The notes below the pieces were generated by a model. The model ran no database searches and was not told where the DNA came from. It worked only from the letters and a program-made list of their open reading frames with translations. This document shows, in pieces, positions 48,375-58,759 of a stretch of 64,000 bases of DNA; the first letter of the stretch is position 1; each line of letters opens with the position of its first letter. The stretch covers positions 1 through 64,000 of the forward strand of contig JAPPGB010000102.1 in NCBI GenBank assembly GCA_028821475.1, in the 5' to 3' direction. This DNA is from Spirochaetaceae bacterium. GTDB taxonomy: Bacteria; Spirochaetota; Spirochaetia; SZUA-6; Bin103. The position numbers were made by a program, and so were the translations under genes.

Positions 48375-50180
48375 GTGAGAATGATCGCATTTGCCTTGAA
48401 CAGGGTGCTCGTGGTGCTGGCTGTGCTGGCGCTGGCCGCGGGCATGGCGTGGGCCGCCGCGGAAGCGGAGGAGGCCGCCGGCATGGAGAAGGAGATGGTG
48501 CTCGATCCCACCACCGGGGCGATGGTTACCGCACCCGAGTATGGCGGCACCCTCACCTACGCCCTGCGCGGCGATCCACCCAACCCCGATACCTTCTACC
48601 GCCACCCGCCGGCGATGGTCGCGGCGCTCGTGGTGGAGAAGCTGGGCATGGCCGACATGGGGGTGGACCGCAACTACTTCGACTTCCGCACCAACTACCT
48701 GCCCGACGACATCGTGGTGGGCCGGCTGGCGGAGAGCTGGGAGCAGCCCGATTCCACCACGGTGGTGTTCAACATCCGCTCCGGCGTGCACTGGCACGAC
48801 AAGGCGCCGATGAACGGCCGCGAGCTCACCGCGGAGGACGTGGTGTTCAACTTCCACCGCTACCTTGGCCTCGGCAGCGGCTTCACGGAGGTGCCGGAGG
48901 GCGTGGCCGGGGTGGCTCCGCCGCTCACCAAGGGCGGCATCACGGCGGTTTCCGCCGACGGCAACCAGGTGATCTTCACGCTGGATGCGCCCAATCTGGA
49001 CATCGTCAAGACCCTGCTGATCCAGAACATCGCCTTCATCTACCCGCCCGAGGTGATCATGGAGCACGGCGACGTGGCCGACTGGCGCAACCTGGTCGGC
49101 ACCGGGCCGTTCGAGCTGGTCGACTGGGTGGAGGCAAGCTCGGTGACCTTCAACAAGGCCCCCAACTACTGGAAGCACGATGAGCGCTTCCCGGACAACC
49201 GGCTTCCCTACGTGGACGAGTTGGTCGCCCTGGTGATGCCGGAGCCGCAGACCCGCGTGGCGGCGTTGCGCTCGGGCAAGGTCGACTTCATCGGCTACTC
49301 CGGCAGCTCGCAGATCAACGGTATCGACCTGGTGGAGAGCATCAAGAAGTCCAACCCCGACATCGTGCTGCAGCCCTACTCCTACCGATCCGAGCATTCG
49401 CCGATCATCAACGTCAACCGGCCGCCGTTCGACGACGTGCGGGTGCGCCACGCGCTGCAGATGGCGCTGGACATCGAGGGCTGGGGCGAGACCTATTTCA
49501 AGGGCTACGCCAGCCTCAGGCCGCAGGGCTGGCTCGGCGACGGCCTGACCGGCTATGCGAGCACCTGGGACGACTGGCCGGACGAGATCAAGGGCTACTA
49601 CTCCTACGATCCGGAGGGCGCCGAGGCGCTGCTCGACGCGGCCGGCCTGCCGCGCGGGGACGACGGCACCCGGTTCAAGCTGGAGTTCATGATCGGCGCC
49701 GGCGACGATCGCGGCTGGAAGGAGCTGATCGCCGACGGCTGGCGCAAGGTGGGCATCGACGTGACCATAGTGGTGCCGGACGGCGCCGAAATGGGCCAGC
49801 GCACCTCCGCCCTGGAATACGACATCCGGTCCGGCATCTCCGGCTACGAGTGGAACCCGATCGGGCAACTGCTGCACTGGACCACGAATCCCGGCGCCTG
49901 GAATCCTTCCGGCTTCGCCGACCCGGTGTACGACGCCATGGTGGCAGAGGTGCAGGCCGCCACCACGCTGGAGGAGCGCCAACGGCTGGCGCGCAAGGCC
50001 GCGCAGTTCCTGGTCGACGGACACTGGGTGATCTGGGGCGCACGCGTGCCGGCCTTCAGCGCCCACTGGCCCTGGGTCAAGGGCTTCAACGGCGAGAGCG
50101 AGGCGGGCGACATGGACCGCGCCCTGCTGTTCTCGCGCATGTGGCTCGACCAGGATCTGAAGAAGGAACTGGGCTTCTAA
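48375..50180 (+). CDS. ABC importer solute-binding protein, family 5 (peptide/oligosaccharide)
   Basis: A 601-residue SBP_bac_5 protein. Signal peptide (residues ~1-28, ALNRVLVVLAVLALAAGMAWA), then an acidic mature start (AEAEEAAGMEKEMVLD). The core follows: EYGGTLTYALRGDPPNPDTFY, RLAESWEQPDSTTVVFNIRSGVHWHDKAPMNGRELTAEDVVFNFHR, VGTGPFELVDWVEASSVTFNKAPNYW and VRVRHALQMALDIEGW. It captures a ligand, typically peptides, in the periplasm; some homologues bind oligosaccharides. No lipobox Cys. GTG start with AAGGAG. A terminator-like hairpin follows, so it may be made in excess of the permeases. Confidence 0.9.
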   Translation: MRMIAFALNRVLVVLAVLALAAGMAWAAAEAEEAAGMEKEMVLDPTTGAMVTAPEYGGTLTYALRGDPPNPDTFYRHPPAMVAALVVEKLGMADMGVDRNYFDFRTNYLPDDIVVGRLAESWEQPDSTTVVFNIRSGVHWHDKAPMNGRELTAEDVVFNFHRYLGLGSGFTEVPEGVAGVAPPLTKGGITAVSADGNQVIFTLDAPNLDIVKTLLIQNIAFIYPPEVIMEHGDVADWRNLVGTGPFELVDWVEASSVTFNKAPNYWKHDERFPDNRLPYVDELVALVMPEPQTRVAALRSGKVDFIGYSGSSQINGIDLVESIKKSNPDIVLQPYSYRSEHSPIINVNRPPFDDVRVRHALQMALDIEGWGETYFKGYASLRPQGWLGDGLTGYASTWDDWPDEIKGYYSYDPEGAEALLDAAGLPRGDDGTRFKLEFMIGAGDDRGWKELIADGWRKVGIDVTIVVPDGAEMGQRTSALEYDIRSGISGYEWNPIGQLLHWTTNPGAWNPSGFADPVYDAMVAEVQAATTLEERQRLARKAAQFLVDGHWVIWGARVPAFSAHWPWVKGFNGESEAGDMDRALLFSRMWLDQDLKKELGF

Positions 50181-50208
50181 ACGGAAGCTCTGTCGACTGG
50201 TGCTGACG

Positions 50209-50247
50209 GTGGGATGGCGGCGGCGTTCCGTCATCCCACTTCTTTTT
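50209..50247 (+). terminator. Rho-independent terminator after the solute-binding protein
   Basis: 12-bp stem (50209-50220 with 50228-50239, one G-T pair), 7-base loop, then TTCTTTTT. Partial read-through would lower permease relative to binding protein. Confidence 0.8.
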
Positions 50248-50276
50248 CCTAATGCTGTCAGGATGGGGATGGTGAC

Positions 50277-51239
50277 ATGCGGGCATACGTGATCCGGCGC
50301 ATACTGCTCATGATTCCCACCCTGTTCATTCTCTCCGTCCTGGTGTTCATGTCCGTGCGCTTCATTCCCGGCGACGTGATCGACATGATGATGCAGCAGA
50401 TGATGCTGTCGGGCGCCCTGCTCGACATGGACCGCGAGGCGTTCGAGCGCGTCCTGGGGCTGGACCGGCCGATCTACGTGCAGTACGCCGACTGGATCGC
50501 CGGCATACTGGTGCGCGGCACGCTCGGCGAGTCGCTGATGCACGAGTTCACCATCGAGCAGCGCATCCTGGGACGGCTGCCGGTGACGCTGGAACTCGGC
50601 CTGCTGGCCATCCTGATCGGCTGGGCGATCGCGCTGCCGGTGGGGATCTACTCCGCGGTGCGCCGCGACGGGGTGGCCGACTACGCCGGGCGCTCGGCGG
50701 CGATCATCGGGCTGGCCACGCCCAACTTCTGGCTCGGCATCATGGTGATGGTCTACCCCGCCATCTGGTGGGGCTGGTCGCCGCCGTTGCGGCTGGTGCG
50801 GTTCATCGACAACCCGCCGGGCAACCTGGCGATGTTCCTGATCCCGAGCCTGATTCTGGGCACCGGCAGCGCCGCGGGGCTGATGCGGATGACGCGCACC
50901 ATGATGCTGGAGGTGCTGCGCCAGGACTACATTCGCACCGCCTGGTCCAAGGGGCTGCGCGAGCGGGTGGTGGTGGTGCGGCACGCGATCAAGAACGGCA
51001 TGATCCCGATAGTGACCATCATCGGCATGCAGCTTCCGATCCTGGTCGGCGGCTCGGTGATTATCGAGAACATCTTCAACCTGCCGGGGCTCGGCCGGCT
51101 GATGGTGCTCGCCCTGCAGGAGCGCGACTACCCGGTGGTGCAGGGGGTGAACCTGATGTTCGGCAGCGTGGTGATAGCCAACAACCTGTTGATCGACCTG
51201 GTGTACGCCTCCCTGGATCCCAGGATCAGGTACCGGTAG
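50277..51239 (+). CDS. ABC permease, DppB/OppB type
   Basis: A 320-residue inner-membrane permease. VIRRILLMIPTLFILSVLVFMSVRFIPGDVID at the N-terminus is typical of DppB/OppB; the EAA-type loop lies in EVLRQDYIRTAWSKGLRERVVVVRHAIKNGMIPIVTIIG. Six membrane helices. Forms the translocation channel with the next gene. ATG start 30 bases after the terminator. Adjacent on the same strand to the DppC-type partner (13-bp gap). Confidence 0.92.
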   Translation: MRAYVIRRILLMIPTLFILSVLVFMSVRFIPGDVIDMMMQQMMLSGALLDMDREAFERVLGLDRPIYVQYADWIAGILVRGTLGESLMHEFTIEQRILGRLPVTLELGLLAILIGWAIALPVGIYSAVRRDGVADYAGRSAAIIGLATPNFWLGIMVMVYPAIWWGWSPPLRLVRFIDNPPGNLAMFLIPSLILGTGSAAGLMRMTRTMMLEVLRQDYIRTAWSKGLRERVVVVRHAIKNGMIPIVTIIGMQLPILVGGSVIIENIFNLPGLGRLMVLALQERDYPVVQGVNLMFGSVVIANNLLIDLVYASLDPRIRYR

Positions 51240-51252
51240 GAGAGCGGCAGCG

Positions 51253-52152
51253 ATGAGCGAAGTGGCGACCGAGGCGCAACAGGAAGTGAGGCGGCGTTCC
51301 GGCGCGATCGATTTCGCGGTCAAGATGGTGAAGACCAAGCCGCTCGGCACCGCCTGCGCGGGCGTGGTGCTGCTGTTCGTCCTGTCGGCGATCTTCGCCG
51401 ATGCGATCGCCCCCTACCCGCCCGACGAGTTGAACGTGATCAATCGGCTGCAGGGTTCGTCGGCCGCCCACCTGCTGGGCACCGACCAGGTGGGGCGCGA
51501 CCTGTTGACCCGGCTGATCTACGGCGCGCGCATCTCGCTGCTGGTGGGGCTGTCCGCCACCGTGATCAACGTGCTGGTGGCGATTCTGGTGGGGGGCGGC
51601 TCGGGATTCATCGGCGGCAAGGTGGACATCGCGGTGCAGCGGGTGGTCGATGCCTGGATCGCGTTCCCGGGCCTGCTGCTGCTGCTGACCATCATGTCGC
51701 TGACCGGCAAGGGCCTGCTGCAGATGATCGTGGTGCTGGGCGTGGCGGGCGGAGTGGAGGGCTCACGCGTGCCGCGCAGCGCGGTGATTGCGATCAAGGA
51801 GAACGACTACTTCCAGGCGGCGCGCGCCATCGGCACCAGCACCGGCTGGACGCTGACGCGCCACGTGGTGCCCAACATCATGGCGCCGATGATCATCGTG
51901 TTCTCGATCAGCGTCGGCGGCAACATCCTGTCGGCCGCGGCGCTGAGCTTTCTGGGCTACGGCCTGCCGTCCGGCATGCCGGACTGGGGCGGCATGCTGA
52001 GCCAGGAGGGGCTGCTGTACATGGAGTCGGCGCCGTGGCTGGCGTTCTGGCCCGGCGTCTGCCTGACGGTAATCGTGTACAGCCTGAACATGCTCGGCGA
52101 TGCCCTGCGCGACCTGCTCGACCCGCGCTTGCGCGGCAGCACCGAGCGCTAG
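51253..52152 (+). CDS. ABC permease, DppC/OppC type
   Basis: A 299-residue permease. The N-terminal helix (PLGTACAGVVLLFVLSAIFADAIAPYPPDE) is followed by HLLGTDQVGRDLLTRLIYGARISLLVGL, and the EAA loop is in ENDYFQAARAIGTSTGWTLTRHVVPNIMAPMIIV. It pairs with the DppB-type gene upstream. No DppD or DppF ATPase is found on either side, so the importer needs an ATPase from elsewhere in the genome. ATG start with GAGAGCGG-like RBS. Confidence 0.92.
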   Translation: MSEVATEAQQEVRRRSGAIDFAVKMVKTKPLGTACAGVVLLFVLSAIFADAIAPYPPDELNVINRLQGSSAAHLLGTDQVGRDLLTRLIYGARISLLVGLSATVINVLVAILVGGGSGFIGGKVDIAVQRVVDAWIAFPGLLLLLTIMSLTGKGLLQMIVVLGVAGGVEGSRVPRSAVIAIKENDYFQAARAIGTSTGWTLTRHVVPNIMAPMIIVFSISVGGNILSAAALSFLGYGLPSGMPDWGGMLSQEGLLYMESAPWLAFWPGVCLTVIVYSLNMLGDALRDLLDPRLRGSTER

Positions 52153-52158
52153 CCGCAG

Positions 52159-53820
52159 TTGCGCCGCGCGGTCACGACGGCCGGCATCGCCCTGCTACTG
52201 CCGCTTGCGGGGCCGGCGTGGGCGGACGAGGTGGTGGCCCAGGTGCGGCAGGAACCGCTGCGGACCGCCGCCGCCTGCACGGGGCAGTTCGTGCGCCACA
52301 CCCTGCCGCACACCACGCGTGCCGCCGACCGGCCGGCAAGGGCCTACGATACCAACGGCGCCGGGGTGGCGCTGGCGGATCTGGACGGCGACCGGCTGAT
52401 CGACGTCGTGCTGGCCGGGCTGCGCGCGCCGGCGACGCTGCTGTGGAACCGCGGCGGGCTACGCTTCGAGCGCGTGGAGCTGGCCGAGACCGGCACCCGC
52501 GCGGTGGTGGCCGTGGACATCGAGGGCGACGGCCACCCGGACCTGGCGTTCACCCGCTCCGGCGCCGGGCCGGCGCTGTGGCGGGGCAGCGGGCCGGCGC
52601 GCGGGTTCGAGCGCCCGCACCCGCTGTGGCCGCCGCCGATGCCGATCTACGCCATGGCGTGGGCCGACCTGGACGGCGACCGGGACCTGGACCTGACCGG
52701 CGCCACCTACAACGCCGAGCTGTGGCAGTCGGAAGCCGCGGGGCAAGCCGACAGCGGCGTGTTCGTGTACGAGAACACCGGCCGCGCCCTGCTGCCGGCG
52801 CGGCTGACCCGCAACGCGCAGGGACTCGCCGTGCTGCTCACCGACCTGAACGGCGACGGCCGACCCGACATCGTGGTGGGCAACGACTTCGCGCTGCGCG
52901 ACGAGGTCTACTACCGCACGCCGGACGGCTGGCAGGCGGGCGAACCGTTCGCGCGCACCGCACGCAACACCATGAGCTTCGCCGCCGGCGACGTCGACAA
53001 CGACGGCCACCAGGAACTGCTGGCCGCCGACATGAAGCCTTACCTGAGCGGCCCCGAGGTGGATGCGGCGTGGCGGCCGCTGCGCATCGCGGAGGCGCGG
53101 CGGCTGGCCAAGATCGCCGCCATCACCGGCGAGGAGGATCTGGCGCCCGACCCGCACCAGGTGGAGGCCAACACGCTGCAGGTGCGCGGCCCCCGCGGCG
53201 CGTTCGCCGAGCGCGGCGAGTGGGCCGGCATCGCCGCCACCGGCTGGACCTGGTCTGCCCAGTTCGGCGACCTGGACAACGACGGCTTCCTGGACCTGTA
53301 CGCGGTCAACGGCATGATCGACGCCGACATCTTCGGCCACCTGCCGGGCGCCGAGCTGGTGGAGCAGAACCAGGCGCTGCGCAACGACGGCGGCGGGCGC
53401 TTCGTGCGCGCCCCGGAGTGGGGCCTCGGCGCCACCGAGAGCGGGCGCGGCATGGCGTTCGCCGACCTGGACAACGACGGCGACCTGGACGTGGTGGTGA
53501 ACAACCTGGAGGCGCCGGCCGTGCTGTTCGAGAATCGCCTGTGCGGCGGCAGCGCCGTGGAGGTGGACCTGCGCTGGCCCGGCTCCCCCAACCCGCGCGC
53601 CGTCGGCGCCACCGTCCGGCTCGCTGCCGGCGCCGCCACCTCCCTGCGCACCGTGCAGTCCGGCAGCGGCTACCTGTCCAGCTCCCCCGCCCGCCTCCAC
53701 TTCGGCCTGCCCGCCGCCGCCGCGTCCGGGCCGCTCACCCTCACCGTCACTTGGCCCGACGGCGCCGTCACCCGCACCCCCGCCATCCGCCCCCACACCC
53801 TGGTCACCATCCAACGCTGA
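52159..53820 (+). CDS. Secreted VCBS/FG-GAP repeat protein with C-terminal ASPIC/UnbV-like domain
   Basis: A 553-residue exported protein. Signal peptide (residues ~1-22), then at least seven calcium-type repeats: DLDGDRLIDV, DIEGDGHPDL, DLDGDRDLDL, DLNGDGRPDI, DVDNDGHQEL, DLDNDGFLDL and DLDNDGDLDV. They fold as a beta-propeller like that of CRTAC1 or integrin. The C-terminus (AVGATVRLAAGAATSLRTVQSGSGYLSSSPARLHFGL, VTWPDGAVTRTP) is an ASPIC/UnbV-like domain. TTG start 6 bases after the permease stop, so it is in the importer operon and may bind extracellular polymer for that importer. Confidence 0.87.
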   Translation: MRRAVTTAGIALLLPLAGPAWADEVVAQVRQEPLRTAAACTGQFVRHTLPHTTRAADRPARAYDTNGAGVALADLDGDRLIDVVLAGLRAPATLLWNRGGLRFERVELAETGTRAVVAVDIEGDGHPDLAFTRSGAGPALWRGSGPARGFERPHPLWPPPMPIYAMAWADLDGDRDLDLTGATYNAELWQSEAAGQADSGVFVYENTGRALLPARLTRNAQGLAVLLTDLNGDGRPDIVVGNDFALRDEVYYRTPDGWQAGEPFARTARNTMSFAAGDVDNDGHQELLAADMKPYLSGPEVDAAWRPLRIAEARRLAKIAAITGEEDLAPDPHQVEANTLQVRGPRGAFAERGEWAGIAATGWTWSAQFGDLDNDGFLDLYAVNGMIDADIFGHLPGAELVEQNQALRNDGGGRFVRAPEWGLGATESGRGMAFADLDNDGDLDVVVNNLEAPAVLFENRLCGGSAVEVDLRWPGSPNPRAVGATVRLAAGAATSLRTVQSGSGYLSSSPARLHFGLPAAAASGPLTLTVTWPDGAVTRTPAIRPHTLVTIQR

Positions 53821-53850
53821 CTCACCACCCTGAACCACGCGATGCCGGTG

Positions 53851-53880
53851 TGGACGAAACCAGCCGAAATGGGCTACATT
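53851..53880 (+). promoter_or_regulatory. Promoter of the RelB-fusion gene
   Basis: TGGACG (53851-53856), 18-bp spacer, TACATT (53875-53880); the ATG at 53902 also has a TAGGAGGG ribosome site. Confidence 0.45.
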
Positions 53881-53901
53881 GTGGCTCGGGTAGGAGGGAC
53901 G

Positions 53902-54480
53902 ATGAACACCGTGATACGCGCCCGCATTGATGAGCGCGTCAAGGAGGAGGCCGCGGCTGTGCTGGAGGCGGTAGGACTGACGGTGTCTGACGCGTTCCGG
54001 CTGCTGATGGTGCGCACCGCGGCGGAGAAGCGGCTTCCGTTCGAACCGCTGGTACCGAGCGAGGAAACGGTGGCGGCCATGCTCGCAGCCCGCCGCGCTG
54101 ACTTGGTCGCCGTCGGCCGCCCTGATGAGGGTCAAGACCATCTTCGCGCCGCACTGAGCGATCTCGATGAGGCGGTCACGGACGCTGCGGAGGAGGGACT
54201 TCCGAGGCCGACCGGCGACGCGATTCAGAGTGCAAGACGACTGTTGACGCAGATGTACGCGATTGCTCCACAACGCTTCGAGGTCTATCCGACCGCAGAT
54301 GGCGAAATCGCCCTGGATCTGCCCAATGAGCGCGGCTCAGTCATTCTCCTGTGTGATTCGCAAGGCGGTGCATTGTGCCTGGTGAATGTCAACGGCGTTC
54401 AGCGCCGCGCACGGTATTCGACCGCGACAAATCTGCCCGACGGATTCGTGCGTGAAGCCTTGATCGAGTTGGGCTCCTAG
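53902..54480 (+). CDS. RelB/DinJ-like antitoxin fused to an uncharacterised C-terminal domain
   Basis: A 192-residue protein. The N-terminal ~75 residues are a RelB/DinJ ribbon-helix-helix antitoxin: MNTVIRARIDERVKEEAAAVLEAVGLTVSDAFRLLMVRTAAEKRLPFEP. Normal DinJ-type antitoxins end near residue 85-90; here a further ~115 residues follow: GLPRPTGDAIQSARRLLTQMY, RFEVYPTADGEIALDL, VILLCDSQGGALCLVNVNG, RARYSTATNLPDGFVREALIEL. That C-terminal part looks like a separate conserved domain with strands and a Cys pair; I know of no function. TAGGAGGG lies 3 nt before the ATG at 53902. It is followed 18 bases later by a partner gene. Confidence 0.8.
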   Translation: MNTVIRARIDERVKEEAAAVLEAVGLTVSDAFRLLMVRTAAEKRLPFEPLVPSEETVAAMLAARRADLVAVGRPDEGQDHLRAALSDLDEAVTDAAEEGLPRPTGDAIQSARRLLTQMYAIAPQRFEVYPTADGEIALDLPNERGSVILLCDSQGGALCLVNVNGVQRRARYSTATNLPDGFVREALIELGS

Positions 54481-54498
54481 TAGGTCCGGCTCGCATCG

Positions 54499-54936
54499 AT
54501 GCCGATTCCCCCGGAGGTGGACCGTAAGGAGAGGCTCGGGCGTGGCGTGTTCTCCAATAGTGCGGCACGTCGTGCCCCAAGAAGGATTACGCTGAACGTG
54601 TTTCCTGAGCGTCCGACGGTGGTGGAACTGTCGGTCGACCGACTGGACCTTGCACCGCCGCATGAAGCGGTTACGATCGCCGAGCAGGTCGGACACGGGC
54701 GCGGCAAGCCATTCTTCGGTTGGGCAGTTGTTGAGACTCGGCTGGCGAGGACGAACGGACGACGAGTGGTGAGTTCGCCGCTGCCAGGCGAGAACCCCTA
54801 CCATGCAGACATTCTCCTTCCCGATACTGCGGCTGAAGATCGCGAAGAACAGAAGCAGCATGCCCAGGAACTGGCCGATGCCGCCACTTGGTTGGACCGT
54901 TCTGCCCATGCTTCCCAAGAACTACCCACGAGATAG
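54499..54936 (+). CDS. Unknown protein paired with the RelB fusion
   Basis: A 145-residue protein: RLGRGVFSNSAARRAPRRITLNVFPERPTVVELSVDRLDLAPP, FFGWAVVETRLARTNGRRVVSSPLPGENPYHADILLPDTAAEDREEQKQHAQELADAATW. The NPYHADI...AEDREEQKQHAQELAD stretch is striking and probably conserved. No toxin motif that I recognise (not RelE, PIN or MazF). ATG start, 18 bases after the RelB fusion, so it sits where a toxin gene would be. It ends 7 bases before the amidohydrolase start. Confidence 0.75.
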   Translation: MPIPPEVDRKERLGRGVFSNSAARRAPRRITLNVFPERPTVVELSVDRLDLAPPHEAVTIAEQVGHGRGKPFFGWAVVETRLARTNGRRVVSSPLPGENPYHADILLPDTAAEDREEQKQHAQELADAATWLDRSAHASQELPTR

Positions 54937-54943
54937 GAGTGTG

Positions 54944-55801
54944 ATGATGGCGACGCGCATGCCGACGATAGACTCGCAGGTTCATGCTTACGAGCGGGAC
55001 CGTCCGGAGCGGCCGTGGCAGGGGACGCTGGCGGGTCCCGGCGAGGTGACCGGCGACGACATGGTGGCCGCGATGGACGCGGTGGGCGTGGACGGGGCGC
55101 TGCTGGTCTCGCCCTATTCGATGTACCGCTACGATGCCAGCTATGCAATCGAGGTCCACCGCAAGCACCCGCACCGGTTCGGCCTGATCAGGCCGTTCGA
55201 TCCGGAGTCGGAGGGGATCGACGAGCAGGTGGCGGAGTGGACTGCGACGGCGGGGGTGGTGGGCGCCCGGGTCATGCTCAGCTACGGATCGTACCAGGCG
55301 GATCACCCGGGGGTTAATCGCATCATAGCCGCCGGCGGGCGGGCCGGAGTGCCCGTGAACGTGATGTGCTCGGGCCAACTGCCCCTGTTCCGGGAGCTGG
55401 CCCGCCGCAATCCCGACACCCAGTTGGTGGTCGACCACCTGGGGCTGGCGCAACCATCGGAGCCGCCCGCGCCACCGAATCCGTTTGCCGACTTGGACAA
55501 CGTGCTCTCGCTGGCGGACCTCGACCACGTGGCGATCAAGATCTCCGGCGCCTGCACGCTGTCCCATCAGCCATTCCCCTACCCGGACATCCGGGAGCCT
55601 CTCGGCAGGATATTCGATGCGTTCGGCTTGGGCCGCTGCATGTGGGGCACCGACTGGACCAGGGCGGCGAACCTGCTGACCTACAAGCAGGGCGTCGAGG
55701 CCTTCCGGGTCACCGACTGGCTCTCCGAGTCAGAACGTGCCGGGCTCATGGGCGGCACGCTCGCAAAGATCTACCACTGGTCACCCGGCACGGCCGAGTA
55801 G
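54944..55801 (+). CDS. Amidohydrolase-2 family metal hydrolase
   Basis: A 285-residue TIM-barrel hydrolase. PTIDSQVHAYERDRPERPW (metal-binding D-x-H-like start, here DSQVH), GVDGALLVSPYSMYRYDASYAIEVHRKHPHRFGLIRPFD, QLVVDHLGLAQP and CMWGTDWTRAANL supply the expected His and Asp positions. Related to lactonase/decarboxylase-type amidohydrolases acting on small aromatic or sugar lactones. AGGAG precedes the ATG at 54944 (a second ATG directly follows). It may be co-transcribed with the RelB-fusion pair, but no functional link is evident. Confidence 0.85.
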   Translation: MMATRMPTIDSQVHAYERDRPERPWQGTLAGPGEVTGDDMVAAMDAVGVDGALLVSPYSMYRYDASYAIEVHRKHPHRFGLIRPFDPESEGIDEQVAEWTATAGVVGARVMLSYGSYQADHPGVNRIIAAGGRAGVPVNVMCSGQLPLFRELARRNPDTQLVVDHLGLAQPSEPPAPPNPFADLDNVLSLADLDHVAIKISGACTLSHQPFPYPDIREPLGRIFDAFGLGRCMWGTDWTRAANLLTYKQGVEAFRVTDWLSESERAGLMGGTLAKIYHWSPGTAE

Positions 55802-55817
55802 GATCCTGCGTAGGGTC

Positions 55818-56009
55818 CTACCGGTCGACGCGTTTGCCAAGTCGCACGGACGGCAAGCACCGCGAGAAACGTCGGTCGAGAGTGGCACGTGCGGCGTCCA
55901 CCTGCGACCGATCGCTGCGCTCGGCCCAGAGGCCCGCGGCCGTGCGAAGCACCTCCTGGCGCCGCTCTTCCGCGTAGCGGCGCAAATACTCGTCCAGCGC
56001 TTTATGCAT
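55818..56009 (-). pseudogene. Antitoxin remnant (C-terminal half of a VapB-like protein)
   Basis: 63 codons reading HKALDEYLRRYAEERRQEVLRTAAGLWAERSDR, which resembles the end of a VapB-type antitoxin (usually ...REAVxxALxEYLRR). No DNA-binding N-terminus precedes it; the DUF2442 gene ends 15 bases upstream. After about residue 45 the sequence is Arg-rich and less convincing. Either a decayed antitoxin or a small free antitoxin fragment. Confidence 0.45.
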
Positions 56010-56024
56010 AAGCCAGACGCACCA

Positions 56025-56342
56025 TCAAGCGTCACGCGTGACCCAGGCGGGTTCGTCGATTTCCGGCGTGGTGCGGTACAGGACCAGGGGGTCGAGGTCG
56101 ATGCAGTGCGACTCGTCGCGGGTGCCGGCCACGTCCCAGGCGGCGGTGCCGTTCATGACGGTGAGCGCTTTCCGAAAGAGGGCGCGGTCGCGCAGGGGAC
56201 GGAATACCGGCTGGTCGAGTAGCGGCGCCACGTCGTACTGGTGGATGGAGCCGTCGTCGAAGTAGACCAGGATCACGTATCCGTCGCCGGGCGCCGCGAT
56301 CACCTGCAGCACCTGCGGCATGTAGTTGGGGTTGTCGATCAT
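56025..56342 (-). CDS. DUF2442 domain protein
   Basis: A 105-residue DUF2442-like protein: YVILVYFDDGSIHQYDVAPLLDQPVFRPLRDRALFRKALTVMNGTAAWDVAGTRDESHCIDLDPLVLY. The fold is known structurally for the family, but the role is not settled. Start overlaps the stop of the DUF4160 gene by 4 bases (ATGA). DUF4160 and DUF2442 genes often occur side by side, and such pairs have been suggested to behave like toxin-antitoxin modules. Confidence 0.85.
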   Translation of the reverse strand: MIDNPNYMPQVLQVIAAPGDGYVILVYFDDGSIHQYDVAPLLDQPVFRPLRDRALFRKALTVMNGTAAWDVAGTRDESHCIDLDPLVLYRTTPEIDEPAWVTRDA

Positions 56343-56599
56343 GACAGCCCCTGAATCGAGCGCAGCGGCTGCCCGGCGCGCGCCAGCTCCCAGTTCTGCA
56401 TCAGCTCGTCGCCATGCAGCTCGGCCCAGGCGAGCACCAGGCGGAGCTGCCGCCGCGGCAGGTAGCCGGTTATCACGATGCCTTGGCGTATGTCCACCTG
56501 GGCTTCGTGCTCCGCGTACTGGGCATGGAAGTGGGGTGGAGCGTGGTCATTCCAATGCATGAGGATGCGGATGCCGTGGAACAGGGCGACGACCGGCAT
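56339..56599 (-). CDS. DUF4160 domain protein
   Basis: An 86-residue DUF4160-like protein with the family signature IRILMHWNDHAPPHFHAQYAEHEAQVDI, rich in His at possible metal-binding positions, then RQLRLVLAWAELHGDELMQNWELARAGQPL. I chose the ATG at 56599; a TTG two codons upstream is possible. It lies 13 bases after the end of acs on the same strand and overlaps the DUF2442 gene. Confidence 0.85.
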   Translation of the reverse strand: MPVVALFHGIRILMHWNDHAPPHFHAQYAEHEAQVDIRQGIVITGYLPRRQLRLVLAWAELHGDELMQNWELARAGQPLRSIQGLS

Positions 56600-56612
56600 C
56601 GGCAAACGGCGG

Positions 56613-58559
<1,947 letters not shown>

Positions 58560-58566
58560 GCCCCCT

Positions 58567-58596
58567 ATAGTGCGTCTCGCACGCCACGGTGCGCAA
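58567..58596 (-). promoter_or_regulatory. Promoter of acs, leaderless
   Basis: Minus-strand TTGCGC (58591-58596), 18-bp spacer, CACTAT (58567-58572), then 7 nt to the ATG. Confidence 0.45.
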
Positions 58597-58744
58597 GGCG
58601 GCAGCCAGTACGGCCATGACGTCTGCTCCGCATCCCCGCTGCGATCGAAATCCCCGCCGGATGTCGGCGCCGATGCACGGCTCGACATCACATTCGCCCT
58701 CCGCTTGGGTCGCGCGCCGACGAGCCCCTGCCCGCCGCACGTGC

Positions 58745-58750
58745 TATACT
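58745..58750 (+). promoter_or_regulatory. -10 element TATACT of the ATPase/Toprim operon
   Basis: TATACT ends 9 nt before the ATG at 58760; no clear -35. Confidence 0.5.
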
Positions 58751-58759
58751 CGCCTACCA

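Noticed and set aside
48315-51350. 1011-codon minus-strand open frame across the ABC importer genes
   Set aside because: Crosses two genes and a terminator in antisense; composition typical of a shadow frame.
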